Below are positions 1-5,697 of a DNA stretch of 5,848 nucleotides, in pieces. How positions within the stretch are numbered: the first letter of the stretch is position 1; every line of letters starts with the position of its first letter. Made by a program: the position numbers and the translations under genes. Under the pieces are notes generated by a model. The model searched no databases, was not told where the DNA came from, and saw only the letters and a list, made by a program, of their open reading frames with translations. Source of the stretch: Desulfobacteraceae bacterium (GTDB lineage: Bacteria > Desulfobacterota > Desulfobacteria > Desulfobacterales > Desulfobacteraceae); assembly GCA_022712835.1 (NCBI GenBank), contig JAFLJU010000548.1:1-5848 (forward strand). Reading direction: 5' to 3'.

Positions 1-1080
1 CACCCGGGAGGAGGCAGATTCCACCTTTGCAACCGCCTTTTTCGAGATTTGACCCGCCTTTTCCGTGCCATGGGAGATCTCTTTGATGGTTTCGTTCATC
101 CGGGTGGTGGAGTCGGCAATCTGCCGGGTATTGGCGGTGAGTTCTTCCATTGCTGCGGCAACGGCATTCATATCTTCACTCATTTGTTCAGCATTCCGGG
201 CAACGCTCCGGGTTTTTTCATCGGAATTTTTTGATTCAGCCGTCAGTTCCCGGGCGACCAGATTCATGTCCGTGGAGGAATCATTTAAAGTATTTGCCTG
301 GGTACCGATTTGTCGGATACTTTCCTGGAGGGATTTGGCAAATAGGTTTAAATTATGTCCTAAAAATTCCATTTCATTGCGGTTTTGCCCGTTCTTGTTT
401 CCGGAGTTGAACCGTTTGGTCAAATCCCCTTTGCTCATTTTTACGGCATTGCTGGCTGCGGCCAGCAATTGGCCGACAATCCCGTGGATCTGGACCACGC
501 TCAGGATCATCAGGAAAATACCGGCAACAAGACAGATGGTTTGAAATAAGATCAGGTTGTGTACCTTTTTTTCAGATATTTTCTGGAGCATGCCAACGGC
601 CGTGTTCATCTCCTTTAGAAGGGTCAAATTCTTTTGGGTGATGAATTCAAGGCTGCTTTGATCTTCTCCTGCTCCCGAAATAACCTGGTCCATGTGCCGG
701 GAAAATGTCCTCCACAGGTCCTGCACTTTTAGAAGCTGGGCATGGGCGGGCTCTTCTGCCTTGGGACAGGCAGCCATGGCACCAGACAGATCAAGGGATA
801 GGGGGGCTTTGCCTGAATTCAGGAGGGCTTGAAGCGTGATATCAAATATCTGGATGGTGTTTTTAACGCTGTCTGCCCCTGGCTTTTCTTTCCCGGGTGC
901 CGAAAGCATCATGATTTCCTTTGACATTTTCTGGGACAGCATTCTTTGTCTGCCTGCCAGATTGATTAACAGGCCATCTGTTTTCTGGGCGGTTGTTGTG
1001 AACCATGTTACCACAAACATGAGCACGATGATGGTTGACAGTCCGCCGGCAATGAGTCCTAATTTGTATCGGATGGGCAT
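1..1080 (-). CDS. Methyl-accepting chemotaxis protein with PilJ-type sensor domain (C-terminus outside window)
   Basis: This inner-membrane chemoreceptor would signal through CheA/CheW to motility or a related output. The 360 visible codons start at ATG 1080-1078, with an AAGGAA ribosome site about 7 bases upstream. A first membrane helix lies at residues about 8-27. A PilJ/NarX-like sensor follows, carrying INLAGRQRMLSQKM at residues 39-52, a hallmark of the type IV pili/nitrate-sensor P-box-like helix. The second membrane helix is at about 176-196, then a HAMP-like linker (GDLTKRF at 218-224), then the start of the coiled-coil methyl-accepting domain (MEELTANTRQIADST and the following heptads). 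The conserved signalling hairpin tip would lie beyond the left edge, so the gene is cut by the window and not visibly broken. The HAMP-like segment lacks the proline usually seen just after the second membrane helix. The ligand is unknown; PilJ-type domains sense varied small molecules. Family confidence is high, specificity is not inferable. Confidence 0.93.
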   Translation of the reverse strand, partial: MPIRYKLGLIAGGLSTIIVLMFVVTWFTTTAQKTDGLLINLAGRQRMLSQKMSKEIMMLSAPGKEKPGADSVKNTIQIFDITLQALLNSGKAPLSLDLSGAMAACPKAEEPAHAQLLKVQDLWRTFSRHMDQVISGAGEDQSSLEFITQKNLTLLKEMNTAVGMLQKISEKKVHNLILFQTICLVAGIFLMILSVVQIHGIVGQLLAAASNAVKMSKGDLTKRFNSGNKNGQNRNEMEFLGHNLNLFAKSLQESIRQIGTQANTLNDSSTDMNLVARELTAESKNSDEKTRSVARNAEQMSEDMNAVAAAMEELTANTRQIADSTTRMNETIKEISHGTEKAGQISKKAVAKVESASSRV

Positions 1081-1173
1081 GGTGTGTTTCCTTTTTTAAT
1101 TAAAAATATAACGATGGACAATTATTTAACATATATGCAGGAGCGATTCAATTTATTGATGTTGTGGAAAGAC

Positions 1174-1196
1174 AAAAATAGAAATTATCTATTTTT
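1174..1196. repeat. AT-rich perfect inverted repeat in the divergent spacer
   Basis: The arms AAAAATAGA and TCTATTTTT form a perfect 9-bp dyad around a 5-base spacer. It sits midway in the roughly 226-base gap between the minus-strand chemoreceptor and the plus-strand MauE operon. The position suits an operator for divergent promoters, but the AT-rich arms make chance plausible. The rest of the gap is AT-rich. It shows only weak promoter-like words, for example TTGAAT with TTAAAT 16 bases on towards the chemoreceptor, and TTGCCT ahead of the MauE gene. Confidence 0.4.
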
Positions 1197-1306
1197 ATCC
1201 CCTGATTTATTCGGATTATCAATTTGCCTGTTTTCTGATTTTTTTCTAAATCATTGGTAGTTTTTGAGGGTAATGATTGGGAATAGATATGGGTAAAGGA
1301 ATCTTC

Positions 1307-1807
1307 ATGGAGTTTGTGTTTAAATCCCCCATCCCTTACACGGTGTTAAGGGTATGTCTGGGGCTGATTTTTGTATATTCAGGCGTAACAAAATCAATGG
1401 ATCTGGGCGTTTTTTCAAAGACCATCCAGGCCTTTGCCATTCTTCCCGGCAGCATCGTTTTCCCGGCATCTGTCATGATTGTTCTGGCAGAACTTGTTTT
1501 TGGGGCGGGGCTTGTTCTGGATGTCAGGTTCAGCCTTGGGGGAGTACTGATACTTGTGTTGGGATTTATGGCGGTTATCTGTTACGCCCTTCATATGGGG
1601 TATGACATTGATTGTGGCTGTTTTGGGCCGGGTGACCCCGAGGCTCTTGCCTTCCAGGGACTCACCACCTCTCTTTACCGGGATACGGCGATGGTGCTGG
1701 TTGTGGGTTATCTTTTCCTGTGGCGGCGTAAAACCGGGTATCGCCCTATTCGGCTGTTTTTCAAAAATTCAAATAATAATTTAAACAAGTTTACGGAGAA
1801 AGAGTAA
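1307..1807 (+). CDS. MauE/DoxX-family redox-associated membrane protein
   Basis: A 166-residue integral membrane protein with four predicted helices at about 12-29, 49-70, 75-96 and 126-140. LRVCLGLIFVYSGVTK near the N-terminus is typical of DoxX/MauE proteins. The loop motif DIDCGCFGPGD (Cys103 and Cys105) is the conserved cysteine loop of the MauE family. MauE proteins are associated with disulfide or thiol chemistry outside the membrane; here the likely partner is the exported rhodanese encoded immediately downstream. I chose ATG 1307 because AAAGGA lies 6 bases before it and the protein then begins just before helix 1. In-frame alternatives are ATG 1289 and TTG 1277, the latter with GAGGG upstream. 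The stop TAA shares its last base with the next ATG (TAATG), so translation is probably coupled. It is the first gene of a plus-strand operon. The family call is good; the substrate is unknown. Confidence 0.85.
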   Translation: MEFVFKSPIPYTVLRVCLGLIFVYSGVTKSMDLGVFSKTIQAFAILPGSIVFPASVMIVLAELVFGAGLVLDVRFSLGGVLILVLGFMAVICYALHMGYDIDCGCFGPGDPEALAFQGLTTSLYRDTAMVLVVGYLFLWRRKTGYRPIRLFFKNSNNNLNKFTEKE

Positions 1808-2343
1808 TGAATTCAATTCAACACAAGTTTGTATCGTCTTTGGTCTTTTTGATTATAATTTTTTTAAGCCTGCCAGCCCAGGCCTTTTTTGGGGGGAAAT
1901 TTAAGGAGGAGGTGGACAAGGAAAAAGGGGCCGTAAAACTAGTCCGGGAGGTGCAAAGGGGAGGATATGATCTGGTGACCGTGAAAACTCTCAAAGCCTG
2001 GCAGGATGAGAAAAAAAGAATGGTTATTGTGGATACCATGCCCTATGAGGCCAGCTATAAAAAGGCCCACCTCCCGGGTGCTGTTCAGTTTTTGTTTCCC
2101 ATTCCGGAAATGGAAGCCTGGGATATAGCTTTGACAGATCAGAAAACCCAAAAAGAGTTTGAAGCCCTTCTCGGGGCAGACAAGGATCGATTGATTGTGA
2201 TATACTGCGGCTTTGTTAAGTGTACCAGAAGCCATAATGGGGCCTATTGGGCCAAGCGGCTGGGATACAAAAATGTATATCGGTTTCCCGGCGGGATCTA
2301 CGCCTGGAAAGGAATGGATTATCCGGTTGGATCTAAAGAATAA
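1807..2343 (+). CDS. Exported rhodanese-like domain protein
   Basis: A 178-residue protein with a signal peptide (hydrophobic stretch about residues 9-22, AQA at 24-26 before a likely cleavage site), so it should act in the periplasm, anchored or free. The rhodanese fold follows: IVDTMPYEASYKKAHLPGAV (73-92) is the conserved Asp and HxPGA block, IVIYCGFVKCTRS (130-142) the active-site loop with Cys134 as presumed sulfur carrier, and GGIYAWKGMDYPV (162-174) the usual C-terminal motif. The active loop holds a second cysteine, Cys139, followed by Arg141, which is unlike the common CRxGxR loop and could allow a disulfide or persulfide relay. Rhodaneses carry sulfane sulfur on a cysteine; the true donor and acceptor here are unknown. 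Start ATG 1807 overlaps the MauE stop, with GGAG about 8 bases upstream. Its placement directly after a MauE gene suggests the two form a periplasmic thiol-redox or sulfur-transfer pair (inference). Confidence 0.9.
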   Translation: MNSIQHKFVSSLVFLIIIFLSLPAQAFFGGKFKEEVDKEKGAVKLVREVQRGGYDLVTVKTLKAWQDEKKRMVIVDTMPYEASYKKAHLPGAVQFLFPIPEMEAWDIALTDQKTQKEFEALLGADKDRLIVIYCGFVKCTRSHNGAYWAKRLGYKNVYRFPGGIYAWKGMDYPVGSKE

Positions 2344-2965
2344 AGAAATAATTAAAGAGATAGTTCTTGTTTTTTTAAGGGCGCCTGAAAAGGGTTGGGT
2401 AAAAACCCGTCTTGCCCGGAAAATCGGCGAGATAAAGGCGCTCAGCCTATACAAAAAATTTGTACAAAGAACCATGGCGGCCGTTGAAACCTCAGGCCTG
2501 GACCATCGGATCTGTTTTTTCCCGGCTGGCAAAAGGGTGCTGGTGGAAAACTTGTTGGGGATGAATCATATCTTTTGGCCACAAAAAGGCCATGATCTGG
2601 GGGTGCGCATGGCCAATGCCCTGTCTTTAGCTTTTGACCAGGGAGCTACGAAAGCCATTCTGGTGGGCACCGATGTTCCGGGAATTGGTGCTCACCACCT
2701 TCTGGAAGCCTTAAATATTTTGAATGTAAAGGATGTGGTTATCGGTCCCAGTCTTGACGGGGGATATTGGCTCATTGGGTTTCACCGGGAGCGCTTTTGT
2801 CCCGACCTTTTTTGCCAAGTTGACTGGGGAAGTGACACTGTGTTTTCAATCACCATTGAAAAGTGCCGGGCCGCAGGGCTCACCCCGGGCCTTTTGCCAG
2901 CGCTCCAGGATATTGATACCCTGGAAGATCTTCAGTGCTTTCAAGAGAACAATCCTAGGGTTTGA
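2327..2965 (+). CDS. TIGR04282-type glycosyltransferase (DUF2064; rSAM/selenodomain-associated transferase 1)
   Basis: A cytosolic GT-A-fold nucleotidyl/glycosyl transferase of the DUF2064 family, about 212 residues, close to the family's usual length. Motifs in order: VFLRAPEKGWVKTRLA (15-30), the N-terminal nucleotide-binding signature with KTRLA; LVGTDVPGI (112-120), the GTD-P metal or sugar site; GPSLDGGYWLIGF (140-152), the most diagnostic family motif; and DIDTLEDL near the C-terminus. Family members occur beside radical-SAM proteins with a selenium-associated domain and have been linked to arsenosugar-type products; the exact sugar here is unknown. The start is uncertain. The conserved region begins only about 12 codons after TTG 2327, which lies inside the rhodanese gene (17-base overlap) with a weak GGA 8 bases before it. 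In-frame ATGs at 2273 and 2237 would run much further into the rhodanese and add residues the family lacks. It is the last gene of the MauE-rhodanese operon. Confidence 0.88.
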   Translation: MDLKNKEIIKEIVLVFLRAPEKGWVKTRLARKIGEIKALSLYKKFVQRTMAAVETSGLDHRICFFPAGKRVLVENLLGMNHIFWPQKGHDLGVRMANALSLAFDQGATKAILVGTDVPGIGAHHLLEALNILNVKDVVIGPSLDGGYWLIGFHRERFCPDLFCQVDWGSDTVFSITIEKCRAAGLTPGLLPALQDIDTLEDLQCFQENNPRV

Positions 2966-3043
2966 TGTCAATTCCGGTAAACCAATAGTTCCTATTCCCC
3001 GTTTTTGAGTTTGGCGTAAGAATCGTTTTTTCCACGCCTAAAT

Positions 3044-3754
3044 TTAATAATATCTTGTCAGCACCCTGGGGGGGACGCCCAGGAGATACAGGGAGATGAG
3101 TACCCAGTTCCGGAGGGTCGTGAATAAAATTCCCTGATTTTTCCAGCGCCGGGCAGATGTACAAATGGTATGGGGCAAAAAAACGGGGGTCACCTTCTTT
3201 CTTTTTATTTTCATCATGATCCCCACATCTTCCATAAGGGAAACATTTGGAAATCCGTTGATTTTTTCGAATAATTGCCGGGAGATAAAAATTCCCTGAT
3301 CTCCATAGGGAAGCTTGGTGATTCGAGACCTCACAGAGGCCACTCTTTCAATTAGCCGGAAAACTTTTCTTTTGGAATCAATTCGAAGGTCAAAGGCACC
3401 GCAGAAAAAAGGAGGGGAATGATTCCGCCATGCGTCGATCATAAGGTCCATCCCTTTTTGATCTATCCGGGTATCGGCATGGAGGAAAAAGAATAAATCC
3501 CCCCGGGCTGCCTTTGCCCCGGCATTCAATTGAACCCCTCTGCCCCTGGGAGAGGATATCCCCTTAACCGGGTGCCGAAGACAGATAGTTTTATCGGCCT
3601 TCAGAAGGGTCCGTGTGGAAGGGGGAGACTCCCCGTCGGAGACAATAATTTCAAATGGAATGGGAATATTCAAATCCAAAATTGCGTGAAGGGTCGCGCC
3701 GATACGGGCGGATTCCTTATACACCGGAATGATGATGGACAATCGTGGGTTCAT
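3044..3754 (-). CDS. TIGR04283-type family 2 glycosyltransferase (rSAM/selenodomain-associated transferase 2)
   Basis: A 236-residue cytosolic or membrane-peripheral GT2 glycosyltransferase. Visible motifs are LSIIIPVYKESARI (5-18), the nucleotide-binding N-terminus; VSDGES (38-43), matching the family's DGxS; GRGVQLNAGAKAARGD (71-86); FLHADTR (90-96), the metal-binding DxD equivalent; PYGDQGIFISRQLFE (149-163); and GFPNVSLMEDVG (167-178), the acceptor and catalytic region. The LPYGDQG and LMEDV blocks are characteristic of TIGR04283 and separate it from generic GT2 enzymes. The C-terminus has a hydrophobic patch (LRNWVLISLYLLGVPP). Start ATG 3754-3752 places LSIIIP at the expected distance; the ribosome site is weak (GAAAG 6 bases upstream), and TATATATGATAC just upstream could be a -10 region. 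It converges on its usual partner, the TIGR04282 gene, with 78 bases between the stop codons. All key motifs are intact; the sugar donor and acceptor are unknown. Confidence 0.9.
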   Translation of the reverse strand: MNPRLSIIIPVYKESARIGATLHAILDLNIPIPFEIIVSDGESPPSTRTLLKADKTICLRHPVKGISSPRGRGVQLNAGAKAARGDLFFFLHADTRIDQKGMDLMIDAWRNHSPPFFCGAFDLRIDSKRKVFRLIERVASVRSRITKLPYGDQGIFISRQLFEKINGFPNVSLMEDVGIMMKIKRKKVTPVFLPHTICTSARRWKNQGILFTTLRNWVLISLYLLGVPPRVLTRYY

Positions 3755-3810
3755 AAAAACTTTCGTATCATATATACTGCAGATTGAACAGATTAGTCCC
3801 GTAAGGATAG

Positions 3811-3954
3811 AGATTTTTTTTGCACTTTACTACGGGCAAAGCCACTATTACAATGGACTTAATGGATTTTCTGACAGATTGGCTGAAGAATCATATCCTG
3901 AAAACAGACAATGCCTATGTCCCCTTTCTAAAGGATAAAATGAAAGACCAATAG
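3811..3954 (+). pseudogene. Truncated bacteriohemerythrin gene remnant (C-terminal third only)
   Basis: Reading the frame that ends at TAG 3952-3954 gives HFTTGKATITMDLMDF followed by LTDWLKNHILKTDNAYVPFL, which matches the C-terminal helix region of bacteriohemerythrins. Known members end with a pattern like F-x-x-G ... F-x-x-D-W-L-x-N-H-I-x-x-x-D-x-x-Y-x-P-x-L, and this aligns without gaps over about 36 residues. The two C-terminal di-iron ligands, His and Asp of HxxxD, are kept. Full-length bacteriohemerythrins are about 130 residues. Here the frame is closed by TAG at 3808-3810, and I find none of the upstream His/Glu ligand motifs in any frame of 3755-3810, so the oxygen-binding protein cannot be made. 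The only ATG in the matching part (3853) would give a 33-residue peptide with no good ribosome site. A 6-bp inverted repeat, CCCGTA (3798-3803) and TACGGG (3831-3836), straddles the left edge. Most likely the leftover of a deletion or rearrangement beside the glycosyltransferase gene. Confidence 0.75.
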
Positions 3955-3982
3955 GGCATCCATGGGGTTATAGACCCTATTG
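3949..3982 (+). repeat. Hairpin at the end of the hemerythrin remnant
   Basis: CAATAGGG (3949-3956) and CCCTATTG (3975-3982) are perfect 8-base inverted arms around 18 bases. The left arm contains the remnant's TAG stop. No T-run follows directly, so alone it is a poor intrinsic terminator. It may be the original 3' structure of the hemerythrin gene or act with the next hairpin. Confidence 0.5.
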
Positions 3983-3989
3983 ATTCGCC

Positions 3990-4045
3990 AGGACCATGTG
4001 ACCATTGCAATGAAATGGGTCCTTTGTTTTATTTGTTGTTTCTGA
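3990..4045 (+). terminator. Candidate intrinsic terminator after the hemerythrin remnant
   Basis: AGGACC (3990-3995) pairs with GGTCCT (4018-4023), extendable by CAT/ATG-like pairs with a bulge; the loop contains the palindrome CATTGCAATG. A T-rich stretch (CCTTTGTTTTATTTGTTG) follows at once on the plus strand. This fits a rho-independent terminator of the lost hemerythrin gene. A second small stem, ACAG/CTGT at about 4048-4061, runs into a T-tract and may act as back-up. Stem strength is modest, so confidence is limited. Confidence 0.45.
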
Positions 4046-4152
4046 TCACAGTCAAAGGCTGTTTTTTTTTAACGCTTGATTTTATAGGGCAGGTTTAATA
4101 GAAAGGAAATTTATGGTTTGACACTTAAGCTGATAAAGGATTGGAAATCATT

Positions 4153-4536
4153 ATGAATCAGATCGGTTTAGAAAAAATAGTCACCCAGGATTTTCTGGAC
4201 AGCCTTTTGCCCCCGGAAAAAAGCGATCAGTTTTTTGAGGCCTTATACGGGGATGCATCCGAGGGTGCTTATGATATCCGGTTGGAGTGTCTCTCGGTTG
4301 GATCGAACAGGATCGTGCTCGCCTTTAACCTGATCCAGCGGCCCGGGAAATGTCTAGTCTGCAATCTGACCTATGGGTTGCCCACGGTTTTCCAGCGCCA
4401 TCCCTTGATTGATATCAAAGGCATGGTCAGTAAAATGGAAGCATCCGGCTTGGATATATCCGGCTGGCGGTTGGGGGAGACCGAAGAAAACAGTCCATCT
4501 CTCCACGTAATTCCCTTGTATCTTGATTTGTCCTAG
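4153..4536 (+). CDS. Conserved-looking small protein of unknown function with CxxC motif
   Basis: I do not assign a function. The 127-residue product is soluble-looking, with no signal peptide or membrane helix. Its N-terminal half is acidic (LPPEKSDQFFEALYGDASEG, residues 19-38). Its centre reads IQRPGKCLVCNLTYGLPTVF (61-80), where Cys67 and Cys70 form a CxxC pair, followed by RHPLIDIKGMV. The C-terminus has a tidy GWRLGETEENSPSLHVIPL block. The dense RPGKCLVCNLTYGLP...RHP stretch looks like a constrained motif, perhaps for metal or thiol chemistry, but a single CxxC does not make a full zinc site by itself. I prefer ATG 4153 over the in-frame TTG at 4141: TTG abuts AAAGGA with no spacing, whereas ATG has GGA 7 bases upstream. 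TTGACA at 4118-4123 resembles a -35 box, but no convincing -10 follows. It stands alone, bounded by hairpins on both sides, so it is probably monocistronic. Confidence 0.75.
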   Translation: MNQIGLEKIVTQDFLDSLLPPEKSDQFFEALYGDASEGAYDIRLECLSVGSNRIVLAFNLIQRPGKCLVCNLTYGLPTVFQRHPLIDIKGMVSKMEASGLDISGWRLGETEENSPSLHVIPLYLDLS

Positions 4537-4554
4537 ACGGGTTTATATTAAATA

Positions 4555-4591
4555 ATAAAGGGCTGGATTGAATGTCAATCCAGCCCTTTAT
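4555..4591. terminator. Perfect 16-bp stem, bidirectional intrinsic terminator
   Basis: ATAAAGGGCTGGATTG (4555-4570) and CAATCCAGCCCTTTAT (4576-4591) pair perfectly around the 5-base loop AATGT. It lies between the stop of the CxxC protein and the stop of the convergent cyclophilin gene. T-rich bases flank both ends (CTATTTG on the plus strand; TTATTTAATATAAA after the stem on the minus strand), so it can serve both genes. Confidence 0.9.
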
Positions 4592-4657
4592 CTATTTGTG
4601 GGATGCCCCGTGGGTATTTTGGTGGGTATCCATTTCCAGGTTCACAAAGGGTAAAGC

Positions 4658-5188
4658 TTAGGCTTTGGGAAGTTTGGGAAAGGATTTGTTCACAACTTTA
4701 TTCCATTCATCCACTTTGGGTTGTACCTTTTTTAAAAGGGCCCCGACATTTCCCTGGATGGTAATCTTTTCAATGATGTCTTCCTGGGTAATACTATCCA
4801 CAATTTTCTGGTCATCATCTGTTTCAACCGCACCAAAAACGGTGTGCATGCCGTCAAGATGGGGGGTGGGACCATGGGTGATGAAAAACTGACTGCCGTT
4901 TGTGCCGGGCCCTGCATTTGCCATGGAAAGGATACCTGGTTTGTCATGTTTCAGGTCTTTTTTAAATTCATCTGCAAATTCATATCCAGGTCCTCCCATG
5001 CCAGTTCCATAAGGGCATCCGCCCTGGACCATGAAATCCGGGATGACACGGTGAAACTTAAGACCATTATAATATTCTCTTTTGGCAAGGTTTACAAAAT
5101 TCCCACAGGTAAAAGGGGTAAGATCTGCAAATAGTTTGATGCGAATCGGTCCCTTGCTAGTTTCCATTACAGCTGTTAAGTCTGCCAT
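4658..5188 (-). CDS. Cyclophilin-type peptidyl-prolyl cis-trans isomerase
   Basis: A 176-residue cytosolic PPIase that catalyses cis-trans isomerisation of X-Pro bonds during folding; no signal peptide is present. Motifs are [13 protein letters not shown] (45-57), with catalytic Arg47, Phe52 and Gln55; [15 protein letters not shown] (61-75); [18 protein letters not shown] (87-104); and [10 protein letters not shown] (110-119). The position of the cyclosporin-contacting Trp of human CypA is His110, as is common in bacteria. After the domain ends near residue 145 there is a 30-residue basic, Pro-containing tail (about 147-176) that minimal PpiB proteins lack. Start ATG 5188-5186 has a strong AAGGAG 7 bases upstream. 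A TTGACA/TAATAT promoter lies just upstream and a strong terminator downstream, so it is probably a single-gene unit. The identification is firm; a specific ppi gene name is not. Confidence 0.96.
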   Translation of the reverse strand: MADLTAVMETSKGPIRIKLFADLTPFTCGNFVNLAKREYYNGLKFHRVIPDFMVQGGCPYGTGMGGPGYEFADEFKKDLKHDKPGILSMANAGPGTNGSQFFITHGPTPHLDGMHTVFGAVETDDDQKIVDSITQEDIIEKITIQGNVGALLKKVQPKVDEWNKVVNKSFPKLPKA

Positions 5189-5220
5189 ATTTGTCTCCTT
5201 AAATTAAAAAATTACTTCAA

Positions 5221-5248
5221 ATATTAAGGGTTTCTTTATGATTGTCAA
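5221..5248 (-). promoter_or_regulatory. Sigma70-like promoter of the cyclophilin gene
   Basis: Read on the minus strand, a consensus -35 TTGACA (complement of 5243-5248) is followed after 16 bases by TAATAT (complement of 5221-5226, four of six consensus bases). It would start transcription near 5214, giving a short leader of about 25 bases that contains the AAGGAG ribosome site. The 5250-5288 dyad ends one base upstream of the -35 box. Confidence 0.55.
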
Positions 5249-5249
5249 A

Positions 5250-5288
5250 CCAAAATATCGGCGATTGCCATGCAATACTATGTTTTGG
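5250..5288 (-). terminator. Dyad between the receiver gene and the cyclophilin promoter
   Basis: Outer arms CCAAAATAT (5250-5258) and ATGTTTTGG (5280-5288) match with one mismatch. An inner perfect hairpin ATTGC-CAT-GCAAT sits at about 5264-5276. It lies about 22 bases after the stop of the CheY-like gene, so it may end that transcript. On the minus strand the T-run is short (TTTTGGTTTG), making termination uncertain. Because it abuts the -35 box of the next promoter, it could equally be an operator. Confidence 0.4.
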
Positions 5289-5310
5289 CGATCTGTGGTG
5301 ACCAATCAGC

Positions 5311-5685
5311 TTATGTTTGGGCAAATAAAGTTTTTACAAAGGTTGTTATTTCATCATTGTTAATTGGTTTTTGGAATGAATAGATTGCACCGAATCTCCT
5401 GGCCAGTTTCAAGTATAGTTCCGGCTTTATAATTCCCCCCCCGGAAATGGCGATGATCTTTATATCAGCGTCGAGGGACTTGAGTTCCCGGATGGTTTCA
5501 ATGCCATCTTTTTCCGGCATGATTAGGTCTAAGATCACAAGATCCACATGGTTTTCTTTAAATTGTTGGACACCAACATCGCCATTGGGAGCCACCAAAA
5601 CTTGATACCCTTGTCTCTCAAACACTTGTCTAAGTAAGCTGCGGATAGATTGTTCGTCATCAATTACCAATATTTGCCGGGGCAT
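5311..5685 (-). CDS. Stand-alone CheY-like response regulator receiver protein
   Basis: A 124-residue protein that is only a receiver domain, with no output domain. Acidic pocket Asp9-Asp10 (VIDDE), phospho-acceptor Asp53 (VILDLIMPEKDG, 50-61), switch Ser81 (IAISGGG) and Lys106 (FQKP) are all present, so it should be phosphorylatable. It would pass signal by protein-protein contact in the cytoplasm. The ISGGG and ELYLKLARRFGA features resemble the free-standing regulators common in deltaproteobacteria more than the flagellar CheY. Start ATG 5685-5683 has AGGAG 5 bases upstream, and that site overlaps the end of the upstream gene. It follows an HD-GYP-type gene by only 12 bases, so the two are almost surely co-transcribed and may share a pathway. 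Its kinase and target are unknown. Confidence 0.95.
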   Translation of the reverse strand: MPRQILVIDDEQSIRSLLRQVFERQGYQVLVAPNGDVGVQQFKENHVDLVILDLIMPEKDGIETIRELKSLDADIKIIAISGGGIIKPELYLKLARRFGAIYSFQKPINNDEITTFVKTLFAQT

Positions 5686-5697
5686 GGAATCTCCTTT

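Noticed and set aside
65..544. Long plus-strand open frame across the left region
   Set aside because: It is antisense to the chemoreceptor, whose motifs on the minus strand are unmistakable; its translation has no recognisable domain.
1939..2532. 197-codon minus-strand open frame
   Set aside because: It runs antisense to the rhodanese and the TIGR04282 gene, both supported by conserved motifs; no domain or ribosome site supports it.
2963..2980. Possible selenocysteine readthrough at the TGA stop of the TIGR04282 gene
   Set aside because: Considered because of the selenodomain link, but the frame meets TAA five codons later and no supporting stem-loop or domain follows.
3013..3038. GGCGT/ACGCC stem between the two convergent transferases
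   Set aside because: Only five base pairs with a 16-base loop and no proper T-run; too weak to call a terminator.
3729..3938. Plus-strand open frame crossing the start of the glycosyltransferase into the spacer
   Set aside because: It overlaps the real minus-strand start and lies out of frame with the hemerythrin remnant; its translation shows no motif.
4601..4630. GGATGCCC/GGGTATCC imperfect hairpin and a duplicated GTGGGTAT
   Set aside because: One mismatch and a long loop, immediately after an already perfect terminator; probably chance.
4844..5134. Plus-strand open frame within the cyclophilin gene
   Set aside because: Antisense shadow of a firmly identified gene.
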